From Bifidobacterium breve (GTDB lineage: Bacteria; Actinomycetota; Actinomycetes; Mycobacteriales; Mycobacteriaceae): a stretch of 8,328 nucleotides of DNA. The position numbers and the translations under genes are program-made. This document shows positions 1 to 6,063 of this stretch, one piece after another (within the stretch, counting starts at the first letter, position 1; each line of letters starts with the position of its first letter). Under the pieces are notes generated by a model. That model saw nothing but the letters and a program-made list of their open reading frames with translations. It searched no databases and was not told the origin of the DNA. The stretch spans positions 1 to 8,328 of the forward strand of contig CAMCWJ010000114.1 in NCBI GenBank assembly GCA_945882475.1, read 5' to 3'.

Positions 1-1
1 C

Positions 2-733
2 CCCAACAGTTTGTTCGCCCAACTCGGCGGGTTCGTCCTGTTCGGCTCGTTGGTCAACGACAACCCACTACTTGCCTCGCTGGCGTCGCTGATTCCGCCG
101 TTGGCAATCGCCGAGGCGCCGCTGGTGCGGGGCGCGTTCACCGCGTTGCTGATGGTCGCGCGAGGGGCCAATCAGGAAGCCAAGTACATGGCGCTGGCCA
201 CGACCGACCCCAACGGTCGACTCCGGCAGCCCAACGAGATGACCCAACCGGCCAGCAACGCCGAATTCCTGGCCAACCAACTGCAGAGCAACGGCTACTT
301 CCAACTCGATGACGATGAGGCACTGGTTCTGACCATCGACCCGGCCAGTGCCGGGTTCTTCAACGTGCCGGTCTACAACGACTGGACGATCACCGACGAC
401 TACTGGAACCAGCAGACGAGCCTGAATATCGACCAGGCCGTGGAGAACCCGGACGGCACGTACACGCTGGTGGTTTCGCCGACCGATCCCGGGGTGTTCA
501 ACTGGGTGTCCACCGGCGGGCTGAACCAGGGCATCATTTCGATGCGGTTCCAGAACGTCTCGGATCCCGAGCAGGACCGTCCGACCGTGGACTCCGAGGT
601 GGTCGCGATCGCTCAACTCGGAACGGTCCTGCCGGGCACCACGGTCTATGTCACCGACGAAGAGCGCCAAGCACAGCTCGCCGCCCGCAAGCTCGGGTAC
701 AACAAGCGCTACGCGCCCTACCCGCAGCCCTGA
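2..733 (+). CDS. DUF1214-type conserved protein, 3' part (cut by left edge)
   Basis: The reading frame is open from base 2 with no stop before the window edge, so this is the C-terminal ~243 residues of a longer protein. A TTG at 11 exists, but nothing suggests it is the true start. The N-terminal third is hydrophobic and leucine/alanine rich. The rest resembles the DUF1214 beta-rich domain: an acidic 'LDDDEALVLTI' strand near residues 102-113, an 'SLN' near 140-142, and the hallmark DPGxxNWxxTGG segment at about 162-173 followed by a glycine and an MRFQ strand. It ends at TGA 731-733. DUF1214 proteins, often paired with DUF1254, are common in mycobacteria, and their biochemical role is not established. 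It is convergent with fadE19, with only three bases between the stop codons, so there is no room for a terminator between them. The family call rests on motif memory. It has no evident link to the BCAA operon. Confidence 0.72.
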   Translation, partial: PNSLFAQLGGFVLFGSLVNDNPLLASLASLIPPLAIAEAPLVRGAFTALLMVARGANQEAKYMALATTDPNGRLRQPNEMTQPASNAEFLANQLQSNGYFQLDDDEALVLTIDPASAGFFNVPVYNDWTITDDYWNQQTSLNIDQAVENPDGTYTLVVSPTDPGVFNWVSTGGLNQGIISMRFQNVSDPEQDRPTVDSEVVAIAQLGTVLPGTTVYVTDEERQAQLAARKLGYNKRYAPYPQP

Positions 734-736
734 CCG

Positions 737-1912
737 CTACCGCAGCCCGATCTCCCGGGCGATGAGCATCAGCTGGACTTCGGTTGTGCCCTCGCCGATT
801 TCGAGGATCTTGCTGTCCCGGTAATGCCGGGCGACCAGGAAATCGTTGATGAAACCGTAACCGCCGTGAATCTGGGTGGCGTCACGCGCGTTGTCCATCG
901 CGGCTTCGCCCGCAACAAGTTTGGCGATCGCGGCCTGCTTCTTGAACGGCTTGCCCGCGAGCATCAGGGCGGCGGCGTCGTAGTAGGCGGTGCGCGCGGC
1001 GTGGGCCCGGGCCTCCATCCGCGCGATGGTGAACTCGATCGACTGGAAACGCCCGATCGGCTGACCGAATGCCTCACGCTGAGTCGCGTACTTCACGCAC
1101 TCGTCGACGCAACCCTGCGCGGCACCAACAGCCAGTGCGGCGATCGCGATGCGGCCCTCGTCGAGGATGCGTAGGAAGTTGGCGTACCCGCGGCCGCGTT
1201 CGCCCAGGAGATTCTCTGCGGGCACCCGAACATCGGTGAACGACAGCGGATGGGTGTCGGAGGCGTTCCACCCGACCTTGTTGTACGCGGGCTCAGCGGT
1301 GAAACCGGGCGTCGGAACCTCGATCACGATCGCCGAGATCTCTCGGCGGCCGTCGTCGTTGCCGGTGACGGCGGTGACGGTGACCAGTGCGGTGATGTCG
1401 GTGCCTGAGTTGGTGATGAAGGCCTTGGAGCCGTTGATCACCCAGTGCCCGTCATCAAGGCGCGCGGTGGTCCTGGTGGCACCTGCGTCGGTGCCACCGC
1501 CGGCTTCAGTGAGGCCGAAAGCGCCGAGTGCGGAGCCGCTGGTGAGTTGCGGCAGCCAGCGTTGCTTCTGCGCCTCGGTGCCGAACCGGTAGATCGGCAT
1601 CGCACCGAGGGACACCCCACCCTCCAGCGTGATGGCCACGCTCTGGTCGACCTTGCCGAGTTCCTCCAGCGCCAGGCAGAGCGCGAAGTAGTCGCCGCCC
1701 ATGCCCCCGTATTCCTCCGGGAACGGCAATCCGAACAGGCCCATCTCGGCCATCCCGGCGACGACCTCGTAGGGGAACGAGTGCTCGGCGTCATGTTGGG
1801 CCGCTACCGGTGCGACAACCTCGCGGGCGAAATCGCGCACTGTCTTGACCAACTGCTGGTACTCGTCGGGGAGGGTTCCGGTCGACAGGAATGTGGACCC
1901 GTATTCGCTCAC
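737..1912 (-). CDS. fadE19: Acyl-CoA dehydrogenase, FadE19-type, short/branched-chain
   Basis: A 391-residue FAD enzyme, normal length for the family, that catalyses alpha,beta-dehydrogenation of an acyl-CoA and passes electrons to ETF. Visible motifs are the FAD/substrate signature from A131 (AFGLTEAGGGTDAGA), the REAFGQPIGRFQ segment at 279-290, IHGGYGF at 349-354 region, and IGEGTTE at 372-378. The last places the likely catalytic base at Glu374. At the position used by isovaleryl-CoA dehydrogenases for their base (the residue before Arg254) there is Gly253. The context DEGRIAIAA...AQGC resembles short/branched-chain (2-methylbutyryl-type) dehydrogenases. The GTG start at 1912-1910 overlaps the accA1 stop as GTGA and has its own AAAGGA Shine-Dalgarno eight bases upstream. 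It is the last gene of the accD1-accA1-fadE19 operon. The symbol follows the Rv2500c position from memory. Exact substrate (isovaleryl-, 2-methylbutyryl- or isobutyryl-CoA) is unproven. Confidence 0.9.
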   Translation of the reverse strand: MSEYGSTFLSTGTLPDEYQQLVKTVRDFAREVVAPVAAQHDAEHSFPYEVVAGMAEMGLFGLPFPEEYGGMGGDYFALCLALEELGKVDQSVAITLEGGVSLGAMPIYRFGTEAQKQRWLPQLTSGSALGAFGLTEAGGGTDAGATRTTARLDDGHWVINGSKAFITNSGTDITALVTVTAVTGNDDGRREISAIVIEVPTPGFTAEPAYNKVGWNASDTHPLSFTDVRVPAENLLGERGRGYANFLRILDEGRIAIAALAVGAAQGCVDECVKYATQREAFGQPIGRFQSIEFTIARMEARAHAARTAYYDAAALMLAGKPFKKQAAIAKLVAGEAAMDNARDATQIHGGYGFINDFLVARHYRDSKILEIGEGTTEVQLMLIAREIGLR

Positions 1913-3903
1913 TGTTGTGTTCCTTTGGTGTTCGCTGTTATCCGGGCCAGTAACTGGCCCACCTTGACCTGATCGCCAACCGCGACCAGAAGTTCGACGA
2001 CGCCGGCGACCGGTGACCGCAGCGCGTGCTCCATCTTCATCGCCTCGACCGCCACCACCACGGTGCCGGATTCGACGGACTCACCATCCTGGACACCAAC
2101 TGCCACAACGGATCCCGGCATCGGACTTCTCAACTCAGCATCGCCGGAATGTTCCGCACCGGGCCGTACCGAGGCGTCGATCAGCTCGTCGAACACCGAC
2201 GTGCGGCCCTCGCCGGCAAGCCAGATCTGTGTGCCGGACGCGGCGACGGTGTAGCGGTGGGACACACCGTCGAGAATCACCGTAAGCGCGTCGCCGGCGA
2301 GGTGACCCGTCAGCGTCACGGCTGCGCCGTTGGCGATAAGCGCTCGACCCTGCTGCGGGGTCCCGGCGATCCGGACCTCGTCGGTGCGGCCCGCGCAGCG
2401 CAACCGGATGCTCGTCGCCGCGGATTCCCCGAGCCGCCAACCGGACGGCACATCCCACGGATCGCTCGGACCGACCGGCCAGCGCGTCAGCCACCGGTAG
2501 GCGGCCGCGGCGATGTACGCCTCATCGCCCACCCCGGCAGGGGTGAAATCGAGACGCTCCAGCAGTCCGGTGTCCAGGCGCCCGGCTACGACGTCGTCAT
2601 CGGCTAGGACGAATCGCAGAAAGTCCACATTGGTACCCACCCCGAGTACCGCGGTACGGGCCAGGCCGCGGTCCAGGTCGCGCAGTGCGGCCGCCCGGTC
2701 CTCGCCGTGTGCGATCACTTTCGCCAGCATCGGGTCGTAGTCGCTGCCGATCGTCATGCCGGCGATCAGCCCCGCGTCGATCCGCACGGCCGCGGGTTCG
2801 GTGAGCGCCAGCACCGGCCCACCGGTGGGCAGGAAGCCGGCGGCCGGGTCCTCGGCGTAGACGCGCGCCTCGATCGCGTGTCCCCGCATCGCGATCTCGT
2901 CCTGGGTGGCACGCAGCGGTTCCCCCGCGGCGATGCGGATCTGCCATTCGACCAGATCCCATCCGGTGACCAGTTCGGTGACCGGATGCTCAACCTGCAG
3001 GCGGGTATTGCACTCCAGGAAGAAGAACTCCCCCGGAGTGTCCGCCGAGACGATGAACTCGACCGTTCCGGCACCCACATAGTCGACGCTGCGGGCGGTG
3101 TCGCAGGCGGCCGCTCCGATCCTGGACCGGGTGGCGGCATCGAGCAGTGGTGAGGGCGCCTCCTCGATCACCTTCTGGTGGCGACGCTGCAGGCTGCATT
3201 CGCGCTCGCCGAGGTGGAGCACCACGCCGTGGGTGTCGGCCAGCACCTGGACCTCGATGTGCCTGGGACGCAGCACGAATCGCTCCAGGAACAGGGTGTC
3301 GTCGCCGAATGCGGCGGACGCCTCCCGCCGCGCCGAACTCAGAGCGGCGGGCAGATCAGCGGCATCATCGACGCGATGCATGCCCTTCCCGCCGCCGCCG
3401 GCCGAGGGCTTCACCAGCAGCGGATAGCCGATGCCGGCGGCGGCGGCAACCAGATCGGCGTCGGACAGTCCGCGTTCGGCGATGCCGGGGACCACTGGAA
3501 CCCCAAAAGCGGAAACCGCAGCCTTGGCGGCGATCTTGTCGCCCATCGTGGCGATGGCCGCGGCCGGCGGACCGATGAATACCAGTCCGGCACGCGCCAA
3601 CGCAGCGGCGAAATCGGCGTTCTCCGAAAGGAATCCGTACCCGGGGTGCACCGCCTGCGAACCGGTACGCAGGGCGGCGTCGATCACGGCCTCGATGTCG
3701 AGGTAGCTCTGCCGGGCCGGTGGCGGGCCGATCCGTACCGCAACATCGGCCTCGGCGACGTGCCGGGCGGACGCGTCGGCGTCGCTGTAGACCGCCACCG
3801 AACGGATACCCATGGTTCGCAGGGTGCGGATGACGCGCACCGCGATCTCGCCGCGGTTTGCGACGAGCACGGTGTCGAACATTGCCGGGGCCACTGTCCT
3901 CAC
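1909..3903 (-). CDS. accA1: 3-Methylcrotonyl-CoA carboxylase alpha subunit (biotin carboxylase + BCCP)
   Basis: The biotin-bearing subunit (up to 664 aa), which carboxylates biotin with ATP and bicarbonate and delivers CO2 to AccD1. Domain order: N-terminal biotin carboxylase fold from MFDTVLVANRGEIA (8-21), ATP-grasp glycine loop GGGGKGM (169-175), catalytic ECNTRLQVEHPVTE segment (297-310, Arg301), a BT-type linker at roughly 480-580, and a C-terminal biotinyl domain with EAMKMEH (620-626) in which Lys623 carries biotin. All key residues are present. The longest start is GTG 3903, overlapping the accD1 stop as GTGA, which suggests translational coupling. The ATG at 3882 (giving 657 aa) is equally credible because family members usually begin at MFDTVLVANRG and M. 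tuberculosis AccA1 is of similar length. A weak AGGA lies 14 bases upstream of that ATG. The partnership with AccD1 as the leucine-pathway carboxylase is known for mycobacterial orthologues. The assignment here is by homology and context. Confidence 0.93.
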   Translation of the reverse strand: MRTVAPAMFDTVLVANRGEIAVRVIRTLRTMGIRSVAVYSDADASARHVAEADVAVRIGPPPARQSYLDIEAVIDAALRTGSQAVHPGYGFLSENADFAAALARAGLVFIGPPAAAIATMGDKIAAKAAVSAFGVPVVPGIAERGLSDADLVAAAAGIGYPLLVKPSAGGGGKGMHRVDDAADLPAALSSARREASAAFGDDTLFLERFVLRPRHIEVQVLADTHGVVLHLGERECSLQRRHQKVIEEAPSPLLDAATRSRIGAAACDTARSVDYVGAGTVEFIVSADTPGEFFFLECNTRLQVEHPVTELVTGWDLVEWQIRIAAGEPLRATQDEIAMRGHAIEARVYAEDPAAGFLPTGGPVLALTEPAAVRIDAGLIAGMTIGSDYDPMLAKVIAHGEDRAAALRDLDRGLARTAVLGVGTNVDFLRFVLADDDVVAGRLDTGLLERLDFTPAGVGDEAYIAAAAYRWLTRWPVGPSDPWDVPSGWRLGESAATSIRLRCAGRTDEVRIAGTPQQGRALIANGAAVTLTGHLAGDALTVILDGVSHRYTVAASGTQIWLAGEGRTSVFDELIDASVRPGAEHSGDAELRSPMPGSVVAVGVQDGESVESGTVVVAVEAMKMEHALRSPVAGVVELLVAVGDQVKVGQLLARITANTKGTQQ
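1921..1926 (-). promoter_or_regulatory. Ribosome binding site of fadE19
   Basis: AAAGGA on the minus strand lies inside the last codons of accA1 and ends eight bases before the GTG start of fadE19. It supports the overlapping GTG as the real start and shows that fadE19 can initiate on its own as well as by coupling. Confidence 0.6.
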
Positions 3904-5444
3904 ATCCGGAAGACGCCGTAGGAGACCGGTTCGACGGGCGCATTGGCCGTAACCGAAAGCGCTAGTCCCAGAATCGTTCTGGTGTCGGCCGGGTCGATGA
4001 CGCCGTCATCCCACAGCCGCGCGCTGGAGTAGTACGGGTTGCCTTGATGCTCGTACTGCGCACGGATTCCGGCTTTGAACGCCTCCTCCTCGTCAGGAGT
4101 GCTCTCCGCTCGCACGGTGGCCAGCACCGCGGCGGCCTGCTCGCCACCCATCACCGAGATCCGGGCGTTGGGCCACATCCACAGGAACCGCGGCGAATAG
4201 GCCCGTCCGCACATCGAATAATTGCCCGCGCCGTAGGACCCGCCGATAACCACGGTCAGCTTAGGCACCCTGGCACAGGCCACCGCGGTCACCATTTTCG
4301 CGCCGTGCTTGGCGATGCCTCCGGCCTCGTAGTCCCGGCCGACCATGAAGCCGGTGATGTTCTGCAGGAACACCAGCGGAATGATGCGCTTGTCGCACAA
4401 CTCGATGAAATGTGCTCCCTTGAGGGCGGATTCGCCGAAGAGCACCCCGTTGTTGGCCACGATTCCGACCGGGTGACCGTGGATCCGGGCGAAGCCGGTA
4501 ACCAGCGTGGTGCCGTAGTCGGCTTTGAACTCGCTGAACTCCCCGCCGTCGACGATCCGGGTGATCACCTCGCGGACGTCATAGGCGACCCGGGCATCTA
4601 CCGGTACCACGTCGTAGAGTTCGCTCCCCTCGGCGATCGGGTCGACGGCCGGCCGCACGTCCCAGGGCGACGGCGTGCGCGGACCGAGGGTCGACACGAT
4701 GGCGCGGACGATGCGCAGTGCGTCGCGGTCATCGGCGGCGAGGTGATCGACGACTCCGGAGGTCTTGGCGTGCAGGTCGCCGCCGCCGAGTTCCTCGGCA
4801 GTCACCACCTCTCCGGTGGCGGCCTTTACCAGCGGCGGGCCGCCCAGAAAGATGGTGCCCTGGTTGGCCACGATGACGGTCTCGTCGCTCATCGCCGGTA
4901 CGTACGCGCCGCCCGCGGTGCACGACCCGAGCACAGCGGCGATCTGCGCGATGCCGGCTGCGCTCATGGTGGCCTGGTTGAAGAAGATCCGGCCGAAGTG
5001 GTCGCGGTCGGGAAACACCTCGTCTTGCCGAGGCAGGAAAGCGCCGCCGGAGTCGACCAGGTAGACGCACGGCAGTCGGTTCTGCGCTGCGATCTCCTGG
5101 GCGCGCAGATGTTTCTTGACCGTCACCGGGTAATAGGTGCCGCCCTTGACCGTGGCGTCATTGGCCACGATCATGCATTCGCGTCCCGACACCCGGCCGA
5201 TTCCGGTGATGATCCCGGCACCCGGACAGTCGTCGTCGTACATGCCGTCTGCTGCCAGCGGGGCGATCTCCAGCAGCGGACTGCCCGGATCCAGCAGGCC
5301 GTCGACGCGATCGCGCGGGAGAAGCTTGCCGCGCTCGACGTGCCGGTCGCGGGCGCGCTGCGGGCCGCCGAGCGCAGCCTCGGCGAGCTTGGCGCGCAAC
5401 TGAGCGACAAGCCGCAGGTGCTCCTCGCGGTGCGATGCTGCCAT
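3900..5444 (-). CDS. accD1: 3-Methylcrotonyl-CoA carboxylase beta subunit (carboxyltransferase)
   Basis: The 514-residue carboxyltransferase moves the carboxyl group from biotin to 3-methylcrotonyl-CoA, giving 3-methylglutaconyl-CoA in leucine breakdown. It has the crotonase-like double domain typical of MCC beta: DSGGAFLPRQ (131-140), FFNQATMSA (154-162), the oxyanion segment around SCTAGGAYVPA (174-184), NNGVLFGESALKGAHFIELC (331-350), QNITGFMVGR (361-370), GGSYGAGNYSMCGRAYSPRF (401-420), RLWDDGVIDP (476-485) and the terminal YGVFRM. These features, and not those of the acetyl/propionyl-CoA AccD5/AccD6 type, point to MCC. The ATG start at 5444 has a GAGGA Shine-Dalgarno eight bases upstream. 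It is the first gene of the operon and is transcribed from the divergent promoter shared with the TetR gene. In M. tuberculosis, scoB, scoA and fadD35 lie between this gene and the regulator. Here they are absent and the promoter sits directly upstream. Confidence 0.94.
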   Translation of the reverse strand: MAASHREEHLRLVAQLRAKLAEAALGGPQRARDRHVERGKLLPRDRVDGLLDPGSPLLEIAPLAADGMYDDDCPGAGIITGIGRVSGRECMIVANDATVKGGTYYPVTVKKHLRAQEIAAQNRLPCVYLVDSGGAFLPRQDEVFPDRDHFGRIFFNQATMSAAGIAQIAAVLGSCTAGGAYVPAMSDETVIVANQGTIFLGGPPLVKAATGEVVTAEELGGGDLHAKTSGVVDHLAADDRDALRIVRAIVSTLGPRTPSPWDVRPAVDPIAEGSELYDVVPVDARVAYDVREVITRIVDGGEFSEFKADYGTTLVTGFARIHGHPVGIVANNGVLFGESALKGAHFIELCDKRIIPLVFLQNITGFMVGRDYEAGGIAKHGAKMVTAVACARVPKLTVVIGGSYGAGNYSMCGRAYSPRFLWMWPNARISVMGGEQAAAVLATVRAESTPDEEEAFKAGIRAQYEHQGNPYYSSARLWDDGVIDPADTRTILGLALSVTANAPVEPVSYGVFRM

Positions 5445-5452
5445 TGTCGACG

Positions 5453-5457
5453 TCCTC
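5453..5457 (-). promoter_or_regulatory. Ribosome binding site of accD1
   Basis: GAGGA on the minus strand is placed eight bases before the accD1 ATG. It is the only purine-rich Shine-Dalgarno candidate in the intergenic gap and fixes the start codon of the first operon gene. Confidence 0.65.
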
Positions 5458-5461
5458 GGTC

Positions 5462-5492
5462 TAATGACGACTAGCGGTTAATGACCACTAAC
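5462..5492. repeat. Imperfect 14-base direct repeat beside the operator
   Basis: TAATGACGACTAGC (5462-5475) and TAATGACCACTAAC (5479-5492) match at 12 of 14 bases with a 17-base offset. The second copy ends in the left arm of the inverted repeat, and the first copy contains a degenerate version of the same half-site (ACTAGC). This could be a second, weaker binding register for the TetR protein, or a decayed duplication. Confidence 0.5.
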
Positions 5493-5494
5493 AT
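5489..5494 (+). promoter_or_regulatory. Candidate -10 box of the TetR gene
   Basis: TAACAT fits the mycobacterial TANNNT -10 pattern and ends eight bases before the GTG start codon at 5503. Transcription would then begin at or next to the start codon, giving a leaderless mRNA, which agrees with the absence of any Shine-Dalgarno sequence. No convincing -35 box is seen; ATGACG at 5464-5469 is a weak candidate. Confidence 0.45.
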
Positions 5495-5498
5495 AGTA
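5493..5498 (-). promoter_or_regulatory. Candidate -10 box of the accD1-accA1-fadE19 operon
   Basis: TACTAT on the minus strand fits TANNNT and occupies the centre of the inverted repeat. It predicts transcription starting near 5486 and a leader of about 42 bases that includes the accD1 Shine-Dalgarno. It overlaps the candidate -10 of the regulator on the other strand, so the two promoters may compete as well as share a repressor. No clear -35 is visible. Confidence 0.4.
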
Positions 5499-5502
5499 GT
5501 TA

Positions 5503-6063
5503 GTGAAGATTAACCGACGCGAGCAGCTACTGGCCGCCGCAGAACATCAGATGGCCCGCCGCGGGTTCCTGGCGGTCCGTCTCGAGGACATCGGCGCCGC
5601 GGCCGGGGTGAGCGGTCCGGCCATCTACCGGCACTTCGCAGGCAAGGAGGCGTTGCTGGTCGAGTTGCTGGTCGGCATCTCCACCCGCCTGCTCACCGGG
5701 GCGCAGCAGGTGCTGGCGGATAACCCGGATCCGGCCGCCGCCCTGGACGGTCTCGTCGACTTTCACCTCGACTTCGCGCTGCGCGAACCTGATCTGATTC
5801 GCATCCAGGACCGCGACTTCGCCAACCTCCCCGCCGCGGCGCAACGGCAGGTCCGCCGGGCGCAGCGACGCTATGTCGAGACGTGGGTGGGCGTGCTGCG
5901 CAGCCTCGACCACCACCTGGCCGAGGACGATGCGCGGGTGATGGCGCACGCCGCCTTCGGGTTGCTCAACTCCACGCCGTACAGCATGCGGCCGACCGCC
6001 GACCGGGGCCGCTCCCGAGCGGTTCTGCGGGCGATGACGCTAGCCGCATTGTCGCGCGCCTAG
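5503..6063 (+). CDS. bkaR: TetR-family regulator, BkaR-like, of the BCAA operon
   Basis: A 186-residue TetR protein. The DNA-binding domain fills residues 4-52: helix 1 from RREQLLAAAEHQMARRGF, then VRLEDIGAAAGVS and the recognition helix PAIYRHFAGKEALL (39-52). The remainder is a helical ligand/dimer domain with an HLDFALREPDL segment (88-98) typical of TetR proteins in acyl-CoA metabolism. The GTG start at 5503 is forced, because an in-frame TAG lies at 5497-5499 and the only codon between is TTA; the next ATG (5551) would cut helix 1. No Shine-Dalgarno precedes it, so a leaderless message is likely. Position and orientation match Rv2506, whose mycobacterial orthologue is described as a repressor of branched-chain keto-acid genes. 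It probably represses accD1-accA1-fadE19 and itself. The effector, perhaps a branched acyl-CoA, is unknown from sequence. Its TAG stop shares a CTAG palindrome with the convergent gene. Confidence 0.9.
   Translation: MKINRREQLLAAAEHQMARRGFLAVRLEDIGAAAGVSGPAIYRHFAGKEALLVELLVGISTRLLTGAQQVLADNPDPAAALDGLVDFHLDFALREPDLIRIQDRDFANLPAAAQRQVRRAQRRYVETWVGVLRSLDHHLAEDDARVMAHAAFGLLNSTPYSMRPTADRGRSRAVLRAMTLAALSRA

Larger units (their letters stand above)
5486..5505. promoter_or_regulatory. Putative TetR (BkaR) operator, inverted repeat
   Basis: CACTAAC and GTTAGTG form a perfect 7-base inverted repeat around the six-base centre ATAGTA, giving a 20-base site of the size usual for a TetR dimer. It is A/T rich in a GC-rich background and lies between the regulator and the divergently read accD1 operon. 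The right arm includes the regulator's GTG start codon (5503-5505). Candidate -10 hexamers for both directions fall inside it, so a bound repressor would block both promoters. The identification as the operator is inference from symmetry and position. Orthologous regulators are reported to repress themselves and the neighbouring BCAA genes. Confidence 0.75.

Noticed and set aside
748..764. Quasi-palindrome around CCCGGG near the end of fadE19, considered as a terminator
   Set aside because: It lies inside the coding region before the stop, has no loop of useful size and no following T-run.
3178..3921. A 247-codon plus-strand open frame opposite accA1
   Set aside because: Antisense to the ATP-grasp domain, with no motif and no credible start signal; the accA1 frame has all catalytic residues intact.
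4044..5474. A 476-codon open frame on the plus strand opposite accD1
   Set aside because: It is the antisense shadow of a strongly conserved carboxyltransferase gene. Its translation is rich in His/Asp/Gly/Arg with no recognisable motif, as expected of GC-rich antisense frames.
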